Positions 61,902-64,000 of a stretch of 64,000 bases of DNA are shown in pieces. The DNA is taken from NCBI GenBank assembly GCA_049840815.1, contig JASGJI010000020.1:184882-248881 (forward strand), given 5' to 3'. This DNA is from JASGDN01 sp049840815. Lineage in GTDB: Bacteria > Chloroflexota > Chloroflexia > Thermomicrobiales > UBA6265. Both the position numbers and the translations under genes were made by a program. The notes under the pieces were generated by a model, which was given only the letters and a program-made list of their open reading frames with translations, was not told where the DNA came from and did no database searches. The first letter of the stretch is position 1. Every line of letters starts with the position of its first letter.

Positions 61902-63252
61902 ATGAACGCGAATTTTTCGAGCAACGACTCTTTGATGCCGCTTATTTGTCGGCTCTGACGCTGACGTTTCCTCCTTATTGGCTTTACCAATCGAGGTCGC
62001 ACCGGCAAATACAAGCAAGACATGTCCGATTGGCTGGGGGGAATGCACCTGTCGTTGATCTGAATCGTTCTGCGTCTGGTTGCATGCCGTCAGTTTGGGT
62101 GAAGTCTTGATGATGCGCCCCCTGGTCGAGCGATTCCTTCGTGATTGCGCGGACCTACGAACTACTCGTCTCCTCGACGACCGATACCGGACTCGCCGTC
62201 GCGCGGGAACGGCTTCAAGGCACCACCGCGTTTCGTGCCCCACTCGATTTTCCTGGGCCGTCTCACTAGCATCTGGATCAGATCTCTCCGAGCATGTTGA
62301 TCCTGGCGAGCTTGAACTCTCTGGCCGAACCTGCTCCTAGCAGCCCATGAACGAAACATCCCAGTCTGCGTCGTGAACGCTCGAGGAATCAGTCAGCGAA
62401 GGCTTTCGCGGCTACAAGCAACTTCCGTCCGGTCCTCCGGTGTGTGATCCAATCAGTCCAGCTGGTGGGGCTGTGCAAAGCGAGGAATATGCCGACCGGA
62501 TTCGTCAACTGGTGGGTGATATCGGGTGCGGAGGTCGTCGTCACCGGATCCATGAAGTACGACGGCGCGACGACCGATTGTGCTAACCCTCGCATAACGG
62601 CGCTTCGCGGCCTTTTCAGAATCAGGCCCAAGGATCGTGTCCTCGTGGCCGGCAGCACGATGGCTCCCGAGGAATCGATCATCATCGATACCTGGAGGCA
62701 GTTGGAGCCGATCAACCCTGATCTGAAGCTGATCCTCGTGCCGCGTCATCCTGAGCGATTCGAGGAAGTTGCGCAGCTCCTTGAACGTGAGAACATTTCC
62801 TTTGTTCATCGAAGTCGCCTGACGGGCAGTGAACAGAGTCTTCCGCGCGTCATCCTGGTCGATACGGTGGTGGTTGCGGCTGTCTGGGGATTGGCGGATG
62901 TCGGGTACGTCGGCGGAAGTCTGGAATGCCGGCGCGGGCGGAGAGCATGATCGAGCCGGCGGCGTTTGGCGTCCCCTGTTGCTTCGGCCCGAATACCGCG
63001 AACTTCCGTGTGACGGTGGAGCAACTCCTTCTGCGTCAGGCGGCTCGGCAAGTCGCCACGAGAGAGGAGCTACAGGTCCAGCTTTCAGAGTGGATCAAGT
63101 CACCCGATCAGGCGGCAATGGTCGGCGATAGGGCAAAAGCCTTCATCCAAGAACAACAGGGAGCGGTCGACCGGACCTGGATGGGACTGTCAAAGCACCT
63201 TCCCGGTGTACATCGCCCGCTTTACCACCGCAAAATCGCTATTCCTGCGTGA
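61902..63252 (+). CDS. waaA: 3-deoxy-D-manno-octulosonic-acid (Kdo) transferase, frameshifted
   Basis: Adds Kdo to lipid A, implying an LPS outer membrane. Segments in shifting frames: FDAAYLSALTLTFPPYWLYQSR (N-terminal helix), GKYKQDMSDWLGG, MHAVSLGEVLMMRPLVERFLRDC, then LELWPNLL-like and RISQRSFRGYKQLP pieces near 62,310-62,420. These are followed by VLVAGSTMAPEESIIIDTWRQLEPINPDLKLILVPRHPERFEEVAQLLER and WGLADVGYVGGSL, then NMIEPAAFGVPCCFGPNTANFRVTVEQLL (the sugar-nucleotide site) to the stop at 63252. The start is uncertain. At least six indels. It follows secA on the same strand. Confidence 0.82.
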
Positions 63253-63494
63253 TACTTGAAAGGAAGCGGCAAGGAGCCGTTCGGAAGGAAAGCCAGATTC
63301 AACGGCCTACGCCGGGCTAATCCATAGAAAGTCCCGGATTGATACGGCCAACCGGCGAAGGAAAAATACTCTCGCTTGCGATCAGCCGGAAGAGTCGCTG
63401 CGGATTGACGCTGCTCCGAACCGCGAAAAACGTAGAATGACTCGGTGGGGAACCCGTTTCTTTGTATTCCTGAAGAAAGAGGAGCGACCATGCC

Positions 63495-63713
63495 TTGGCC
63501 AAAGAAGAGGCTATTACTGTTGACGGAGTCGTGACAAAGGCTCTGGCGAATACGTCGTTTCGCGTGAAGTTAGAGAACGGCCATGAGATCCTTGCGCATG
63601 TCGGCGGCAAGATGCGGAAGAACTTCATCCGCATCGTCCCGGGCGATCGTGTTCAAGCTGAAGTCTCGCCGTACGATCTCAATCGTGGTCGGATTACTTA
63701 CCGAACTCGATAG
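63495..63713 (+). CDS. infA: translation initiation factor IF-1
   Basis: 72-residue OB-fold factor binding the A site of the 30S subunit: AKEEAITVDGVVTKALANTSFRVKLENGHEILAHVGGKMRKNFIRIVPGDRVQAEVSPYDLNRGRITYRTR, essentially full length. In this sequence the first codon in frame is TTG (63495), while an ATG five bases earlier (63490) is out of frame and better placed after AGAGGAG. A two-base insertion error near 63,493 would explain both, giving the usual MAKEE start. Confidence 0.93.
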   Translation: MAKEEAITVDGVVTKALANTSFRVKLENGHEILAHVGGKMRKNFIRIVPGDRVQAEVSPYDLNRGRITYRTR

Positions 63714-64000
63714 AGAATCTCCATCTGCTTACGGCATCATCGCAATCCATTCTTCATGGGAATGATCGCTACCTCCGCGACCGTCTATCGGGATTCGCGG
63801 GAGGAGCGAAGTCACCGCTGGTGCACGGTGTCATGGCGTTTTCAATCGTCGTCAAACCAACGCACCAGGCTGCTCCCTCTCCTTCCATTCTCATCCATCG
63901 ATTTGATCAACCAGCTTCCTGAGGTGCTGTTCGGATTCTATCGTGTTTCCCTATTAACCTTAGCAAGACGCAACTGAGAAGTCGAAGCAGCACAAGGCAC
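63714..64000. other. window end, nothing recognised
   Basis: About 290 bases with no frame I can assign. Given the error rate here, a frameshifted gene could be hidden. Confidence 0.4.

Noticed and set aside
45245..63252. Right-part genes as evolutionary pseudogenes
   Set aside because: Active-site residues remain conserved on both sides of each break, and the affected genes are essential. Random sequencing indels are the simpler cause.
45240..64000. Right part as a genomic island or transferred segment
   Set aside because: It carries single-copy housekeeping genes, no integrase, tRNA boundary or mobile element, and it begins in the middle of two genes. An assembly join explains this better.

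Overview
The window reads as two pieces of DNA from different bacteria joined near position 45,240. The left piece (1 to about 45,240) is G+C-rich with clean, full-length genes. Its content (dnaB with a DnaD-like gene and a DnaC-like loader, cdaA-cdaR, a SecE with a long N-terminal extension, F420-type LLM oxidoreductase, BMP-family nucleoside transporter, CoxL-like molybdoenzyme, Ski2-like helicase) suggests Chloroflexota, possibly Thermomicrobia. That assignment is inferred from gene content, not from a search. The right piece (about 45,240 to 64,000) is less G+C-rich, uses different codons, and is broken by frameshifts every few hundred bases even in essential genes. Its set (fused secDF, yajC, tgt, LysM and TPR envelope proteins, GGDEF-PilZ, frr, pyrH, secA, waaA, infA) suggests Planctomycetota or a related Gram-negative-type lineage. 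The simplest reading is a chimeric metagenomic contig whose right part was sequenced at low accuracy.

Left piece, in order. A 5'-truncated rlmB is followed by rplI and a replication block: dnaB, a DnaD-like gene overlapping it, and a DnaC/DnaI-like loader. Next is the c-di-AMP synthase pair cdaA-cdaR. On the minus strand a long information-processing cluster follows: tRNA-Thr(TGT), tRNA-Tyr, tRNA-Thr(GGT), tuf, rpmG, tRNA-Trp, secE, nusG, rplK, rplA, rplJ, rplL. It ends in a strong hairpin, and tRNA-Pro and an ANTAR response regulator come next where rpoBC often lies. From 14 to 24.5 kb there is central metabolism (ilvA, icd, gpmI, eno, thiL), xth, a P-loop kinase, an LLM oxidoreductase and a beta-lactamase-fold protein that lacks its catalytic residues. 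From 24.8 to 32 kb lie a Ski2-type helicase, a WYL regulator with an alpha/alpha-toroid protein, and an argininosuccinate-lyase-fold protein that lacks the family's catalytic loop. From 32 to 37 kb is a complete BMP-type nucleoside ABC importer. It is followed by a NarL-type regulator with a degenerate receiver, an orphan CoxL-like subunit, a GT39-like glycosyltransferase overlapping a YbhN-like membrane protein, and the 3' part of treZ, cut at the junction.

Right piece. On the minus strand are a TPR protein (cut at the junction), a LysM protein, secDF, yajC and tgt, which together look like a preprotein-translocation and envelope block. Then come a plus-strand diguanylate cyclase with a C-terminal PilZ domain, an LRAT-like protein, and minus-strand trmH, an HD phosphohydrolase, frr and pyrH. 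Divergently, secA, waaA (Kdo transferase) and infA lie on the plus strand.

Regulatory DNA. In the left piece most gene ends carry strong G+C-rich hairpins without a T-run, and several promoters have a TTGnCn-type -35 and a TATACT or TAGAAT -10. In the right piece several terminators are conventional hairpins followed by T-runs. I found no CRISPR array, insertion sequence, phage or defence locus, and no convincing new multi-gene system. The most unusual items are three degenerate-active-site proteins, the lone CoxL subunit and a small repeat family.
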